In this document: one piece after another, positions 62,451-64,000 of the stretch
Numbering within the stretch: the first letter of the stretch is position 1
Layout of the letters: the number at the start of each line of letters is the position of its first letter
Assembly (NCBI RefSeq): GCF_021155775.2
Contig: NC_060233.1
Span: forward strand, 11,410,782-11,474,781
Length of the DNA stretch: 64,000 nucleotides
Source: Neodiprion pinetum
Taxonomy: Eukaryota > Arthropoda > Insecta > Hymenoptera > Diprionidae
Reading direction: 5' to 3'
Program-made: the position numbers and the translations under genes
The notes under the pieces: model-generated
The model's database searches: none
Told to the model about the DNA's origin: nothing
The model's input: only the letters and a program-made list of their open reading frames with translations

Positions 62451-64000
62451 TAGCAATACCATGAAGCAGAGAAGTGTCTTGAAGAATTATTGAAGCTAGA
62501 TCAACGAATTGACTGGGTACTCGGAGAATTGGTTCTGGTACGGTTGATGCAACTTACAAGTATGGGTTTTTCTAAAATGGACTCTCTTAAGGCTCTGTAA
62601 CAATGTTCATCTGTTACTGTGAGTAGATGATATTTATCAAAGTAAGGATTTTTCTGTTTTTTTTTTTTTTTTCATAATTTCGTTGTAACTAGCGTTGTTT
62701 TTTTTTTTTCTTTGGTTTTTTCTTTTTTCATTGATTTATCTCCTATCGATCCAAGGATGCAGTGACATTGTTGACATCAGGAAATATAAGTAGTTCAGAA
62801 TTAGAGAGTAATATTAATACGCCCGAGATCCAAAATTGCGATGGCGACGAAGTTTATTTTTCTAACGACGAATCAAGTAGCACAATTTTATTATCCAAAC
62901 TGATATCTGATATATCATACAAATCTAGTTATTATAAAAATCTACGATCCCAACCATTTTCCTCCTCTAAGTGCGTATTGGTTTCTAATTCATTGTTTCT
63001 CTTTTTCTTTTTTCTTTTTTTTTTTTAATTCTTAATTTGTATTTTTGTTTTGTTACCTTGCAATTTTGTTTAGGGCCCAAGAGTTTTGTAGCAGCTCGGA
63101 AAGATCTTTGAAGAGTAGCATTTCTATGGAATCCCTTCGGCGAACCAATGACAATGATCATTGGGAAGTTCAGGGTAACTCAAAATCTCTAATGAGCACT
63201 TATAAACCTCAAAAACCAAAAGTTATAGCAAATGATAGCAGTACAATTTGGGTTGGCAATATCGAGAAGAATGTTACAAACCTTAAATAACGGGAATTAT
63301 TTTCAAGGCAAGTAATTTTTCTTTCAGCCTAGGGCTGTGCGATTAATTGGTTACTCGTAGACTTCAGTGATTTGTTTTATGAGTTCATCGTTGAATCAAT
63401 TAATTGAAAAAGAACAATTTCAAAAAGACAATTGATCAGTTAATTAATTGTGCAAATGGTTACTTGAAAGGCCGATACATTGATTATTCGGAGGAACGAT
63501 TAATCGAATTTCCATTGCTCGATAACCTAACCATTGATGGAAAAAAACAATCATTTGAACTCTCCGATTATTTGATTAAATACACAGCCGTAATTCTTAC
63601 TGAACTGCAATTCATCACATTATTAATCTGTTTATCAAATTTTTTATTCTAGATTTGGCTCTATAAATTACATTCGACGATTCCCGGATAAACGTTTCGT
63701 ATTCATTGATTTCAATAGTAAAAAAGCTGCAACGAAAGCGTTAAATAGCATGATAAATTTTCAAGTCAACGGGATACAATTACCAGTAAAACCATCCACA
63801 GGTTCTCTGACAAATAAATGAGGAATGCATTTATTATTATATCAATAACGGGATTTACATTCAATTTAAATATTTCATATTCAGCATATACGGCACCTGA
63901 TTTGGAATGCGAAATCTGGGGGAAAAAAAACTGATTTTATTTTTAATATTTGTATGCTTACGTTGTGTGATGTAAAATCAAGTTTTCGTATGATGACGTG
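62451..64000 (+). pseudogene. Partial duplicate of the TPR-RRM gene, exons 4-7
   Basis: From 62451 to the window edge the sequence is about 97 percent identical by eye to 55592-57160 of the TPR-RRM gene, including introns, the intronic MITE and 3' flank. Equivalent exons are 62454-62618, 62756-62970, 63074-63307 and 63653-63821. Exons 1-3 are missing. Two nonsense changes are seen: AAA to TAA at 62598-62600 (exon 4) and TTA to TAA at 63288-63290 (at the start of the RRM). There are also several missense changes and different poly-T lengths. All splice sites survive, including the GC donor, and the exon 4 acceptor AG is now preceded by the edge of the foldback element. The copy extends past the window. 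Confidence 0.93.
63330..63592. mobile_element. hAT-like MITE, duplicated copy
   Basis: The counterpart of 56487-56749 in the duplicated gene segment, with the same TAGGGCTGTGCG start and CACAGCCGTA end. It was copied with the gene rather than inserted independently. Confidence 0.55.

Noticed and set aside
1..64000. CRISPR arrays, operons, ribosome-binding sites, rRNA and tRNA genes
   Set aside because: Eukaryotic intron-rich sequence; no regularly spaced repeats of CRISPR type and no tRNA-like or rRNA-like blocks were recognised by eye.

Overview
This is a eukaryotic nuclear window, very probably from an insect; a hymenopteran such as a sawfly is my guess, but nothing in the sequence proves it. 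Genes are split into many short exons with GT-AG introns, intergenic DNA is AT-rich, and the window is full of small non-autonomous transposable elements. There are no bacterial signatures, CRISPR arrays, rRNA genes or recognisable tRNAs.

Layout from left to right. (1) 1-9140, minus strand: Rad50, the DNA double-strand-break repair ATPase, 14 exons visible, C-terminus beyond the left edge. Its seventh intron holds a broken non-LTR retrotransposon nested inside a short-inverted-repeat element. (2) 11047-12933, plus: a two-exon U-box/RING ubiquitin ligase (UBOX5/RNF37). (3) 14308-37733, minus: VPS13B (COH1), a giant bridge-like lipid-transfer protein of the Golgi, about 50 exons and roughly 3,800 residues. 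(4) 39129-41823, plus: NAA60, the Golgi N-terminal acetyltransferase, divergent from VPS13B across a 1.4-kb presumed shared promoter region. (5) 44700-48294, minus: an eight-exon coiled-coil protein resembling the uncharacterised vertebrate C6orf163. (6) 51117-56978, plus: a seven-exon protein with a basic coiled region, TPRs and a C-terminal RRM (TTC31-like). (7) 56979-64000: a repeat-rich tail with an isolated gag-like ORF carrying a spliceable intron, a roughly 1-kb near-palindrome, and directly abutting it a truncated, stop-containing duplicate of the last four exons of gene 6.

The genes are unrelated housekeeping functions and do not form a pathway; VPS13B and NAA60 both act at the Golgi, which may be coincidence. 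The most distinctive theme is the abundance of inverted-repeat (foldback/MITE-like) elements: at least eight kinds, several repeated within the window. They make up most of the few long introns, including one VPS13B intron that is almost nothing but such an element, and one lies exactly at the breakpoint of the partial gene duplication. Exon boundaries were derived by hand from reading frames, splice-site consensus and family similarity, so individual junctions may be off.
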